NCBI GenBank assembly: GCA_013368315.1
Contig: JAACJM010000068.1
Coordinates: forward strand, 305,711-369,710
Source of the DNA: Tetrapyrgos nigripes
Taxonomy: Eukaryota; Basidiomycota; Agaricomycetes; Agaricales; Campanellaceae
Direction of reading: 5' to 3'
DNA length: 64,000 bases
The translations under genes were made by a program, and so were the position numbers. Positions 1 through 10,630 of the stretch are shown piece after piece. Below the pieces are notes generated by a model that was given only the letters and a program-made list of their open reading frames with translations, searched no databases and was not told the origin of the DNA. Position 1 is the first letter of the stretch. Every line of letters begins with the position of its first letter.

Positions 1-1567
1 GGAAGACGGTCTCGATAAGGTGGATAAGGATACCGGCGCATATTCTGAGTCGACGGGTCGAAGTTAAACGAAGCAACGGAGGTGTCCTCTATCGAGATAC
101 CACGGAGCCTATCCTACAAATGAAGCTTCTCAGAACATGGTACGAGAAAGTAAGAGCACAATGCGTACCGGTTTGTTATAAGACCCAAGTACCACTGGAG
201 AAGCTACTACCACTCCAAACGCACTGAATAGGGTCAAACTGGTGCATACTAGTACCAGCTGCGTCCATGAGTGCGGAAAGTACATGAGAAAGGATGTCTG
301 GGACTTGTACCGAATGTCAGAGCCTTTAAAGCACATAAGAAAGAGAGACAAACTGAGGATAGACCGTGCTTGGACGATTTAGGACGAGAGATTGATGTAT
401 GGAATGGTATCAGGCCTGTGAATCACAGACTAGGAGAAAAGCAGGCAAGTTATAGTTTGCTTGCGGAACGGGCAAGTGCGGCACAGTAGCACCGGATAGG
501 TAGATATAGACCACTATAGCAGTGTTTTAACCGCAGGCAGTGGAGCGTTAAGCTTAGAGAGGGATCTGCGTTGAAAATAGCAGCAGCACTTTATGTGAAA
601 ACAAGAGACTGGCACCGTAGTACCACACGCCTTCTGGCTGTGTCGATGTCACCTGGGGTCTTCTGTGCATAGAATAATACCGTAAGTCTTCCAAAACAGA
701 CATTTTCATTAAGACGACAGAAAGAAGCCGTCGCCAATGATACCTTACGGCTGTTGCTATCGTTTCCTGTTCTTCACTGCACGAAAAACAGACATATATA
801 GCCCAAAGACGATTTAATACTTCGACACTGGGATTTCATAATCGACTGGGAAGAAGTTGCAATGTCATCCGAATGAATGCTTTCACAAGCAAGGGGGAAT
901 ATCTGCCCGAAAGCAAGAAGGCGAAGAAGAGCATTTTATTTGGGACACCAGGACACCAGGCCTGTCAAAGTAGAGCCGCGGTAGAGCCTAGTCCACACAG
1001 CAGACTTCGTAAGGCGGTCGATGCTGCGCAGTCAGGATAGCCAAGACGTATATTTCCAATCCAACGACAGTGCGGAGACAGGTCATAGCAGAAGCACAAT
1101 ATCCCGTGCCCCTGTCCCACCGAAGGTCTTCCCAGTTCTAGAAACAAATGTGACCTACAACCCGACTTCAATTCACGCTCGGGTGACACTGAATTGAAAA
1201 CGTACCAGACACCGATAGTTCCAAAAACTAAATCATTCCTTCTTCTCGCCATTCTTAGCAAGGTATCTAGCGTTCACTGCAACAAAGTGATACCCGACAA
1301 CAGTGAACATGGCTAGTATGCCCAAAGAGTTGGCAAGTGTGTATAATGTTGCGTGGGTCATATTAAAGTCTGTAGAAGACAGAACCGTCAGTCTATGTAG
1401 CTTTCAGGACGGAAGAAGAGCATACGAGTGTGGTGGTGGTAGTTGTGGAAGACGTGTCGAGTTTATTTGTCACTGTGTGCCTACAGCCTCTAACGGGAGG
1501 GACCGGCTGTAAGTATCGCGTCCTGCTCGCTACATCCTCCAAACACTCTCCTTCTCTTCTGCCCACC
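1..1567. other. no supported gene; upstream flank of QCR8
   Basis: Only short open frames without family features are seen on either strand. The last 60 bases before the QCR8 start are a CT-rich tract, common upstream of basidiomycete housekeeping genes. Nothing else could be assigned. Confidence 0.5.
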
Positions 1568-2113
1568 ATGAGGCCCTCAGTGACTCGCTACAGTGATATG
1601 CCAGGCCGTATGTGTGGTGATTTTGTAGGAGAAGTTATTGCTAATCTATAGTTGTCTAAACCAGCTCAGCACGCCTGGGTGAGTTTCCAACCCAACTCCA
1701 TTTACAGCGAAGCAATATGCTCATTTCTGGTTTCTAGAATAGGTGGTGGGGTGACACCGCTCTTCAGAAGCAACGAGGTGTTGTTCAATACAGTGCGTCA
1801 CCGTTAGGACTCCAATCTTCAAGAGCAACAACGATGCTAACCTGTGTGTGATGATATCCAGCCATCTCGCCTTACCAGTCCAAGGCTGCTCCTAAAATGA
1901 TTCGCTCCTACATTTTTAACTTCTACAGACGGGTTTCCGGTGAAGCTGTCTACTTCGTCGTTCCCTTCGCCCTTGGTACGTCTTCCCTGTAAGCTTCTTT
2001 TACATGGTTACCTGACTTGTTACACAGGTTACGGAGTCTACACCTGGGCCAAAAACCGTTACGAGTACATGAACAGCAAGGCTGGACACCTTGCTTCTGG
2101 CGAACACCACTAA
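1568..2113 (+). CDS. QCR8: cytochrome b-c1 complex subunit 8 (ubiquinol-cytochrome c reductase)
   Basis: Small inner-membrane subunit of mitochondrial respiratory complex III, which contacts cytochrome b near the ubiquinone site. Five exons fit in phase: 1568-1607, 1665-1678, 1738-1792, 1862-1975 and 2028-2113, giving 102 aa, the normal size for the family. Seen in the protein: start MRPSVTRYSDMPG, then NRWWGD, then QYTISPYQSKAA, a helix with YRRVSGEAVYFVVPFALGYG (the single membrane span) and the tail YMNSKAGHLASGEHH. Splice sites are GTATGT, GTGAGT, GTGCGT and GTACGT with AG acceptors, and a GCTAAC branch lies before exon 4. Exon 2 is only 14 nt, so simple gene finders may miss it. The start lies just after a CT-rich stretch with CCACC before the ATG. 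Identification is from strong family resemblance across the whole length. Confidence 0.93.
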
Positions 2114-5101
2114 ACCAAAGCTACATACGTATAGAGTTTCGGAGCGCGTCGTACGTCCATATCCTTTTCCACAGCTACCCTAATTTTAACCTGTTCTTTT
2201 CTAGCATGAATCCTGCCTGCTCTAAATACTGTAGACCAGATTTATAATGCAATCCATTTCTTTTTTCGTCAGGACAAACCGCTGCGGGTCCTTCCACCAA
2301 ACCGAGCTTCAATCAACTTAATTTAGCCTAAATTGACTGTCTTTTCTGAACACGCGCTCTCGTTGCGCTCGGATACTACAACAGTCCGTCGCGTCTAGAC
2401 ACTAAAGCCAAGGAGTGCAGTATTCAAGTGAACACTCCCAAACGCCCAGACGTCACAGTAGTTCATCAATCTTTCCCTTTGGAAAATCTCTGCAATGTTT
2501 CTTCATACCAGCCACATCATACCTGGACCTCCTGTCTACGTTTGTTCGCCTTGGCGGGCGACAATCTTTCCGTTGACAATGATGGATACAGGATGCAACC
2601 TCCTGACTGACTAGGTGGAAAGACGTTTCAACCGCTCTTAGCCGACGGTAGCAGTTATCTGCACCGTTTCCAAGTACCAGCAGGATAAAGAAGCAGTGCA
2701 ATGGCGCTATCATGGTGCTGCAAGGTTGCCAGAGTAGATACTACCATGTTCTATTGCGAAGTTCGACAACCAAATGATAGGGTCTTGGCCTTTATATTTG
2801 TCTGAATCTCGACCCAATAGTCAAGCCTGAGTTATCTGACACTGAACTTAGGACTGCTTGCGCTTGTGACGGCTGTGCCTATCTTGAGGTTTGCATGACA
2901 AACTGCGAGCAAAGGCGCTTGTCAACTGACGTGTCGATGTCCTCTAGGCTCTCGGATACCGAGACTGAGAAACCTGGGGAATTGGGACGTTGTCCACAGG
3001 GGTATCCTGGACGGCGGCAGGTGTGGTTCTAAGTTAAGTACCACAGACACCAGCGAGTAATGTACATACTTCAGCATTGTGGGGTCGTGCTAAAGCTCGT
3101 AGCTGGAACTTGGCAGGCCGCATAGCCACAATAATGCATGGAAGTCGGAAACAGTCAAATGTGTCGAAGACCTCGGAGAGTGAAGAATAGCGAGTACGAA
3201 CTTGATCATAGGTCTTCAGCTCTGAGCTGATATGACTGCTGGCTTGAAAATTCGGGCATGGTCTGATTTGAGACGGTACAGCTACTATAGAGAGACGGTT
3301 TGGCTTCTGGTTGAACCGCGTTGGTTCAGTGTAGCAAGATCTGGGGCCAAGCTTAAGAGAACTCCTTTGTGAAGAGCCACTGCATCTGGCGCCAAAATGG
3401 TAGTAGATAGGCGCTGGTGGGCGTCTATCATTGGAGTGCTCGTGAAATTTTGACCAAAACCCTTCCCCACTGGCAAATTGTGTACATACATGCAGTATTT
3501 TCGAGAGAAGACGGACCGGAAGTCTGAGCGAAATGCATTTTCGCGATCTATACGGACCACTATATGTTCCTAGGAGCTGTTGTACTATAGCTAATGCCAG
3601 CTGAGGCTTGGCCCGGGGGCCGGGCTGATGAGTATTTGCGAAGGTACTTGACACTTGTATAGATTTCGATGTCCTGGTGGGTTCCTAGCGATGAGAACCT
3701 GCAATTGACAGTACAACGCTTCAAATTACAGCTAATTCACCGGTGGATCTAGGCTGGTAGCGGGATCCAAAATTGGGAGTTTTTACAGCCACAACTTCTG
3801 AACGAACTTCGGGTAGGACATGACTGATCATATGAAGATCATACGGATCGAGCTGAAGATGCGCAGAACAACCTGCAATAACCAGCAGACTAAGAGTCGC
3901 ATAGGCATGGAGGCTCAGGAGAAAAGGACAGCGGAGTTTGAATTCGACGCCTTCGTATCCGGCCACACGACACGACAGCGACAGCTGTCCCAAGCCGGTC
4001 CCTGTCCGGTCCAGCACTTGCGGCATGCCCTCACCAGCGCACTCATACAGCCTCGGCATCGGTAGAAGTTGCCTTGAATATGCCTTGAGATAGTAGATAG
4101 ATCTACAAGTTCGGCCCATGGATCATCGGACACTGTTCAGAGTTCTTCAGTTTCTACAGCACTCTGGAACAAAGCAGAATTTGCACTGGCATGGATAAAT
4201 GTTGTGGTCGTACCTCTTCTCGCGGATGACTTCCGGTCTTCTATCATTGACACGTCATTGGACACGAAGTTGAATAATCTGCGGAAGATACTCAGCTGTA
4301 CTACTGCGGCCCTCCTAGTGCTTCTCTTCGCGGCCGCCCCTGGCCGCCCTCAAGACCCGAGGGAACGATAGCCGTTGATAGTAGCTCTGCCTCTTTCCAT
4401 AAATAACATCTACGAACCAGCGGTTGAAACATCGGTGAGTCCTTATGCAGAACTTTGTAGAGAAGTTCTATGAGACTGATGGGGGCTGGAGGGCTGGGTT
4501 CTCAGTGCACGGGAAATCGGAAACATTATTTGAATCATACGTCTCAAGAGCACGGTAAACAAATACTTCCGGTGCCATTAGCCCAAAGTCTCATGGTCAG
4601 CGCATTTTGCCCCCAAACGTCATTTAGATGAATTCACTTTACAGCAGTTCGAATGGGAAACAAGTTCAAGGCAGTTTAAGATGTAAATGTACTCCGTTCC
4701 CTGGTTCTAAATCCGCAAAGTCTGCTGCGATCAGGAGGTTAACTAGCTACGATCACTGAAAGCCGCTTTTTCTTGAACACTCAGCAGGTAAGGTTAGATC
4801 AGGAAATCAGCAAGGGCGTATGTAGAATAAATTTCTCGGCTACAGGCAATTTCCCTTCAAAATCAGATTGCCTACCCATTGTAGCACGGTAGCCGGCCTC
4901 AACAGCTCTCTTGCCAATTCGTACTCTAACCAAATTGCTTCAATATGTAGGTTTCCTATCTCCATGGTGTTAAGTATGACGATAATCACCCCTCCTACGT
5001 CTTCCCGTGCATTTTTGACTTTAAAGTTTCGTTAACTGAAATATTTTTAGTCTTCTCCCGCGAACGTTGACCTCAAGAACCCCGAATAAATTTCAAGTCA
5101 C
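2114..5101. other. long stretch without a supported gene
   Basis: About 3 kb with several overlapping open frames on both strands, the longest a 206-codon frame on the minus strand (3034-3654). Its translation has no domain I recognise, and competing frames overlap it on both strands. It could be degenerate intergenic or old repeat DNA; no function is claimed. Confidence 0.4.
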
Positions 5102-6056
5102 TACAGTTGCGGACAATCAAAGTCATCTAATTTTATAGCAGCTGAATGGCTTTTTTTAGACCCAAAATAATTTCAGAATCATACTCAGCTTGTCGAAATT
5201 ACGTCCAAAAACGATTTTTCCAGATTTTTCCCACGAGAAATTGTGTTCCACCAAATTTTTGGGGCATTTTTATGAACGTTGTGTACCCCTTTTGGGCTTG
5301 CTAGTTATGGTCCAAGACCATACCAATGTGCCCATCATCCGGTTCAGTTTCAGTACTTCTGCAACTGGACTCGAGGGTGGGCTTGCATCAGGAACAGATG
5401 GTTTCTGGTTTCTGAGTCCAGATAAATTGCGACCTCCATGACTTTTACGAAGACGACCTATGGCAAAGACCTTTGATTGATCATGTATTGGTGGTTATTG
5501 ATCAATATTTTTCTCAAAGACGGCTCGTGGGATTTTGAATTTTTTTAAAGAATCATACTCAACTAGCCAAAAGCTGTTGATTGCGCATTTTTCCAAGATT
5601 TTTATAATACTGTAGTATTTCGACCGTAAGTTCGCGTAACGCGTCACCCACCCCCCCACGAACTTGGTCAAAAACGCTTTTCGTAACGGATAACAAAGGG
5701 ATTTTTGGGTGCCTTCTTACCATAAAAGGGTCGTGGGAGTGCCGGCTTCGCCGGCACCCTTCCTAATATGGTAAATGAACTTGATGCAGACTAAAGAGAT
5801 CGCGTAACGCTCAATATCGACGAACTTACGGTCGAAATACTACAGTAGTTTTAGGTGTACCGCCAAATTTTTGGGGGTCCTGGTACCTTCTATCTCCGGA
5901 ACGGCTCGTAGGTTTTGCTTCAAAAAATTATCAGAGGACCCTCTCAATACATGACATTGGTTACCGACACTATGGAAGATCTGTCGATTCCGCATGTCGT
6001 TTGGACACTGGAAAAAGACTGACTAAATTAGATGACTTTGATTGTCCGCAACTGTA
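5102..6056. mobile_element. non-autonomous TA-flanked inverted-repeat DNA transposon (Tc1/mariner-like)
   Basis: The 32 bases at 5102-5133 are an exact reverse complement of 6025-6056. Each end reads TA then CAGTTGCGGACAATC inward, which fits Tc1/mariner-type elements (TA target duplication, terminal CAG). The 955-bp interior has no transposase frame, so it would need a transposase in trans. Inside it, two AT-rich blocks share motifs such as AGAATCATACTCA (near 5176 and 5551) and ACGGCTCGT (near 5521 and 5903), hinting at an internal imperfect duplication. A second inverted-repeat element (5608-5847) lies within it. Superfamily assignment is inferred from the ends only. Confidence 0.8.
5608..5847. 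mobile_element. nested 240-bp MITE with 27-bp perfect terminal inverted repeats
   Basis: 5608-5634 is the exact reverse complement of 5821-5847. The ends read TACTGTAGTATTTCGACCG inward, again compatible with a TA target. It lies inside the larger element at 5102-6056, so it must have arrived later or been carried along. The interior holds a C-rich run and a strong hairpin at 5739-5757 (GTGCCGGC, loop TTC, GCCGGCAC). No coding capacity. Confidence 0.82.
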
Positions 6057-8190
6057 CGCACGAGGAACGCAGATCCTCGATCCTCGGTTTCGACTGAAGG
6101 AAGCGGCTAAAGGCCCTGCTGTGCGAGCAATACTTGATTCGAACTGTAAATCGCAATCTCTTGAAGGCTGCGTGCGGTCTTTCTATTTATTTGTTTGAGG
6201 ATCGAATTTGAAGCAGGTGGCAGCCCGCAGTATGTATTTTTACCTGTCAGACCACTATGCTTTTGAAGCACAAACCCATAATCGTCCGAGTCAGGCGTCC
6301 TTCGAGTCACTACTATTCATAAAGCATATAGATCCGACGGTCGAATCATACCTCGAGGTCACGGTGACGTGTTTTTGTTATGACTCATTCGTATCTTCCA
6401 TTCCATGAATCCTACCTTCTGGTCTCAAACTTCTTCAAGCGCCCGGGTATCAAGATATAATCACAATCAGTCTGGAAGTGTCTCCTGAACTTATCGATGT
6501 TTCATGGTTAGTCTTCTATTAGGGAAGGACTAAAATATGGCACACACCTTCGAGGGCCAAAAAATTGTTCACAAGCTGATATGGCAGTTTGTAGTAGACG
6601 GAACTCACGTCAATGTGAACGACGAAGCATTAGTCATGGACAAGGCCAACAGCACTGCGCCAGTAGCGCATGGTTGTAGATCTATCCTATGCGCAAGCAT
6701 AATTCAGACGGTAGTACCGAAGGCATGTGGCAAAATATCACGTTCATCTACAAAGTAAATTCATGCAGCGATAGCCAGGAAAGACAAGCTCAACAGTACT
6801 CTAGTAGGACAAGCTCGAAGTTCCAGCCTGGATACTCGAGTACGAGGATCGGTCGTGCTCTAAGAAAACCGTACATCGAGATCTGACTCTGCACAATTGA
6901 CGCAATAATCGCGGGCTAAGAGTGGGCATTATACTGATTCTTCGCTGACTTTTGGCACAGTTGGTATTTTCAACAGCTAAAATGCGAGAAGGCCATCTTT
7001 GATGTACATATGTACCACATTGGCAAGTACATACTAACGGAAGCGCTGAATAGCAGCCCACTTTTGACGGTCAGTTTCCGTTTTGTCTTGACTGAGGTCA
7101 GAGACCGGGTACTTCATGAATGAGGTACGGAGGACCAACCAAGTGGTTTCTATTATGATCATTCTGTCCTCTTTTGATTCAGAAATCATGCTCATGTCGA
7201 TCGAGGATTGCATCCAGATGCAGAGTATAGGGACGAAAGCGAGACGAAAGTCAATCACTAGTATGCAGAAAAAGTAACGAAGTCATGTAAATGGGCAGAT
7301 AAATTTTCGTCGGACAACACTGCATAGTCCTGGCATAGCTTGCGATCTCAGAATACATACAGATACAGACTCACATGGTTGCGCAGTAGACGCGTATATA
7401 CAGTTAATTAACCGAACCTTAACATCGTGCATGGTCCATACAGCTGGAGCCTGGAATGACTCAAAGTGGCAAAACAGACAGCTTGAGGCACTCAACCCCA
7501 AAGAATTTCAACAGTGAACGTCACCGATCTCAGCTGAGTTTGAAATACTTAGTTGAAGAGATACGGTCAAATTGCCAACTTGGCGGTCACACCTCGAGGG
7601 GTCGCGCCCGAAACCGCGCCGAGATTCGGGAATTCAGCGCTTCGTCCGATTCGGCGTGTAGCCCTCTCCGATCATTTACGACGTGTAGACAGTCAGCGAC
7701 AGAAGGTACCGAGTTACAGCTCACCTTCCGTGTCGTTTCCGAGCTGTGGTCCGGATCATCATCCTGTAAACACGAGGTTATCGACGTTGGCCGACGTACG
7801 GCATGCGCCAATGCTGTGCCGCGGCTGTGCAAAAGTGATGGTGACCGTGACTTGACGTGACTCGAACTTTCTCGCCCTTTCTCGCCTCGCGTCCAACACG
7901 AACCAGTTGTCCTTCGAACTTAGACGCTCAAGCTCCTCGATCAACCATCATCACTCTGACATGCTTTTGCTCTTTGATACCTTTGCTTGCAATCCAGCTC
8001 GGCTTCTCTTTCTTTGCAGCCACTGACACCGCCACGTACTTTAGTACTCAGCATGCCAATGTTTGTAAGGCGTTTGTCAGAGTTCCGGTCGATTTCCAAG
8101 CCGGCTGACATAGATTCCTCACCTTCCAGGCAGTATTGTGCTTATTCTCGCTGTGGGGATTTCCTCCCTTGAATGGACATGACTCGATTG
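6057..8190. other. no supported gene; GC-rich patch near 7560-7860
   Basis: Short frames only. The stretch 7580-7860 is clearly richer in CG than its surroundings and open on both strands over about 80-130 codons, but none of the translations shows family features. It may be distal upstream sequence of the HSP20 gene or an unrecognised exon. Confidence 0.35.
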
Positions 8191-8195
8191 CTCTG

Positions 8196-8240
8196 GAATT
8201 TTCATTGATTTCCATAAAAGGAAACGTCCGCATATATAAG
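8196..8240 (+). promoter_or_regulatory. heat-shock-element-like site and TATA box of the HSP20 gene
   Basis: GAATTTTC at 8196-8203 matches the GAAnnTTC core bound by heat shock factor, and a further TTTCC lies at 8209-8213. A CATATATAAGG TATA box lies at 8231-8241, about 45-50 bp before the ATG at 8284. The arrangement fits a stress-inducible promoter with a short leader; the role is inferred. Confidence 0.6.
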
Positions 8241-8283
8241 GCCGACGTTTGGACAACTCCCTTCCGATTCCTCTTCGCTCTAC

Positions 8284-9219
8284 ATGTCACCTCCACGCTC
8301 ACCCAAAGTCAGCAACAACATGCTAAATTCGTCTCCGACCTTTCAGACTGTTTCACCAGACAACCGAATGATCACTTGGGAACAGATGGAGGGTCTCGTC
8401 AACACTCTCGTCAAACACAGATTGGAGAGTATGCGACAAAGAGGCCAAATTATTCAGGATTCACAAGCCAGTAGTCGTATGAAGCCTCAGTTCAAACGTT
8501 TTGGAGAATGGATGCCAAGGTAAGCCTCGTACAGCTATACGAACCAACTTCATTGTACTAAGTTTGGCGTACAGAGTAGATATATGGGACGATCCATCCT
8601 CATCTTCTGTCATCGCAACCTTCGAGCTTCCTGGCGTCCGTCGCGAGGATTTAGCGGTACATGTCCAAGATCGCCGTTACCTTGTCGTGCAGGGGCAGCG
8701 CCTTTGTAGGCTTGGTAATGGACTGCCTATCGCCGCGCCTACACTCCCTGCCCAGCCTGCTACTGCCGCAGACCGAGTAGCAGCAGGAGAGACAGACGAG
8801 AGCGAACAACAAGGTCGATTTGACCGAGCAGAACTGCGGTATGGCAAATTCAGTAGGAAACTTGACCTAGGTCGGGGTATCTATGAGTTCCAGGTATGTT
8901 CTCAGTCTCTTCGAAACTAATCTGCAATGTCCCTTCAGTCTCTACATGGAAATGTCCGTTTCCGTTTCTTTTGTTCCTTCTTTAGTCCCTTTCCTTTATA
9001 GGCGAACAATAGAAGATGCTGACTGACTCGTTCTTTTCTTTTTAATAGAATTCCCATCTCACTGCCGATCTCAGAGAGGGCATGCTCACTGTGACTTGGC
9101 CTCGCGTGCCTGCCGGATCCGAAGATATATCAGACAATATCCCACCCATCGAATCCCTCCGAACGTCTCATATCGGTCCCGACGAAGGTGCCCATGATGA
9201 CGCATCCCCAGAATATTAA
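8284..9219 (+). CDS. small heat shock protein, HSP20/alpha-crystallin family
   Basis: ATP-independent chaperone that holds unfolding proteins. Three exons fit in phase: 8284-8519, 8575-8893 and 9049-9219 (241 aa). The N-terminal 78 residues are polar, rich in Arg and Gln. The alpha-crystallin domain starts near residue 80 with VDIWDDPSSSSVIATFELPG, continues VRREDLAVHVQDRRYLVVQG, and ends with ADLREGMLTVTWPR, the usual G-x-L-T-V strand. About 45 Ala/Pro/Glu-rich residues separate the early strands from YGKFSRKLDLGRGIYEFQ, longer than in typical HSP20 proteins. A short acidic tail follows. Splice sites are GTAAGC/CAG and GTATGT/TAG. The upstream heat-shock-element-like site and TATA box suit stress control. 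Confidence 0.9.
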
Positions 9220-10630
9220 CATGTTGAAGCTGCTGCCCGCTCAAATGGATTGCAAAGCATCTCACGAGCGGAGATGTGGCTCGTGCCTCACGGATAGAAG
9301 CCGACTTGACTCGGATTACTGTGCGGTTCCTATATGCTCTATGGCCTTGCTCAGTAATTGATTTATTCGGGATTAGGAATTTCAATGCTCTATACATAGT
9401 CCTCCGTTGCTGTTATATGATATCCAAATCTCCACTCGTCAGATACTTCCTTGTATGCAGTTGGTCTCGGGTTGTACTAAGTATAATCTTGGTTTATGAA
9501 CATTTATAGATATAATTGTTCATCTTTGCATCTTCTCGATTGTATTCATAGACATGTATCTTTTCTTCATCTATCTCGCTCACATCTCATCTGCTCCAGA
9601 TCTGTATCTCGAACACTGTTATAAGACCCTCAGTACTTAATAGTATCCTACTATACTCATATTGATCATCTACTAGTCCTTGCTTACAGTGGATACAAAA
9701 CGTTCCAGTGCTCGAGCTGGAAAAACGGTTAACTGCGCCGGTATTTTGAGAAGATGGGGCGCTCATCGGAAACAAGCTGGCGGATCTCAGCAGACCACAA
9801 CAGCATGTCCATTGACAGCTTTTGCACCGTTTTCAGCAAAGAAAAAGAACTACATTACCCTCCCTCCTATCAGCCACAAGCCTCGTGAACGCTGGCCAGA
9901 GAGAAGTGAGCAAACCCCATGACTTAGTAGTGCTGTTAGAACACAAGGATAAGCGTCTGTTGAGTGAGTGTATTGTGAATTATTAGATAAAGGCCATGCG
10001 GGATAGGATAACCAGTGACTCAGGACTGGACATTGGGAGACCCCTAAACACGTGCGCCACATTTGCATCAAAATGATGGCGTTCCGCTTAACAGGAGTTC
10101 ATACAAAGTAGATAGGGTGCAGATTAAGATCGTGACACATCCATCAGCTCATCGGCTCAACTTCACCTTCAACTCTCACCGAGCTTTCAAAGACGCTGAT
10201 GTCTTTCTCTGTCGACTGTTCATCATTAGAAGACTAGGATCTCCTAAATGTCATAGCTGAGTAGACACATACGACTCGCAGCATCATGTACTAGTGCATC
10301 ATGCTCAGCGCAGATCTGATGGTTGCCATTGGAGAGTCGAAGTTTGAAGAACAGGTTTCTCTAAACATAAGGAAGCAAGCAGTGACCAGTGGCATTATTG
10401 TCTAAGAATAAGATCTCTACATATGACAGAATATCTTTACAAAAAATTAAAAGAAGTACAGAAGTAAATTCTGGGGATGACTCCAAGATAGCTTTCTGTC
10501 ATGAACGTAACTTTGGAAAATATACTAAACTAGATGCTATGTAGGTATAGCTGCTCAATACAGTAAGCCGAGTTAAGAGAACCAGAATCAGAAATGAAGG
10601 ACAAACAAAGACGGTAAAAGCCAAGAAATA
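9220..10630. other. no supported gene
   Basis: Downstream flank of the HSP20 gene. Short frames only, no recognisable protein, no clear inverted or direct repeat. AT content rises towards 10.4 kb, where the decayed F-box copy begins. Confidence 0.4.

Noticed and set aside
3034..3654. 206-codon minus-strand open frame
   Set aside because: No family features, competing frames overlap it on both strands, and no splice-linked extension makes sense.
7456..7860. 134-codon frame in a CG-rich patch
   Set aside because: Both strands are open, which is a composition effect; nothing recognisable.
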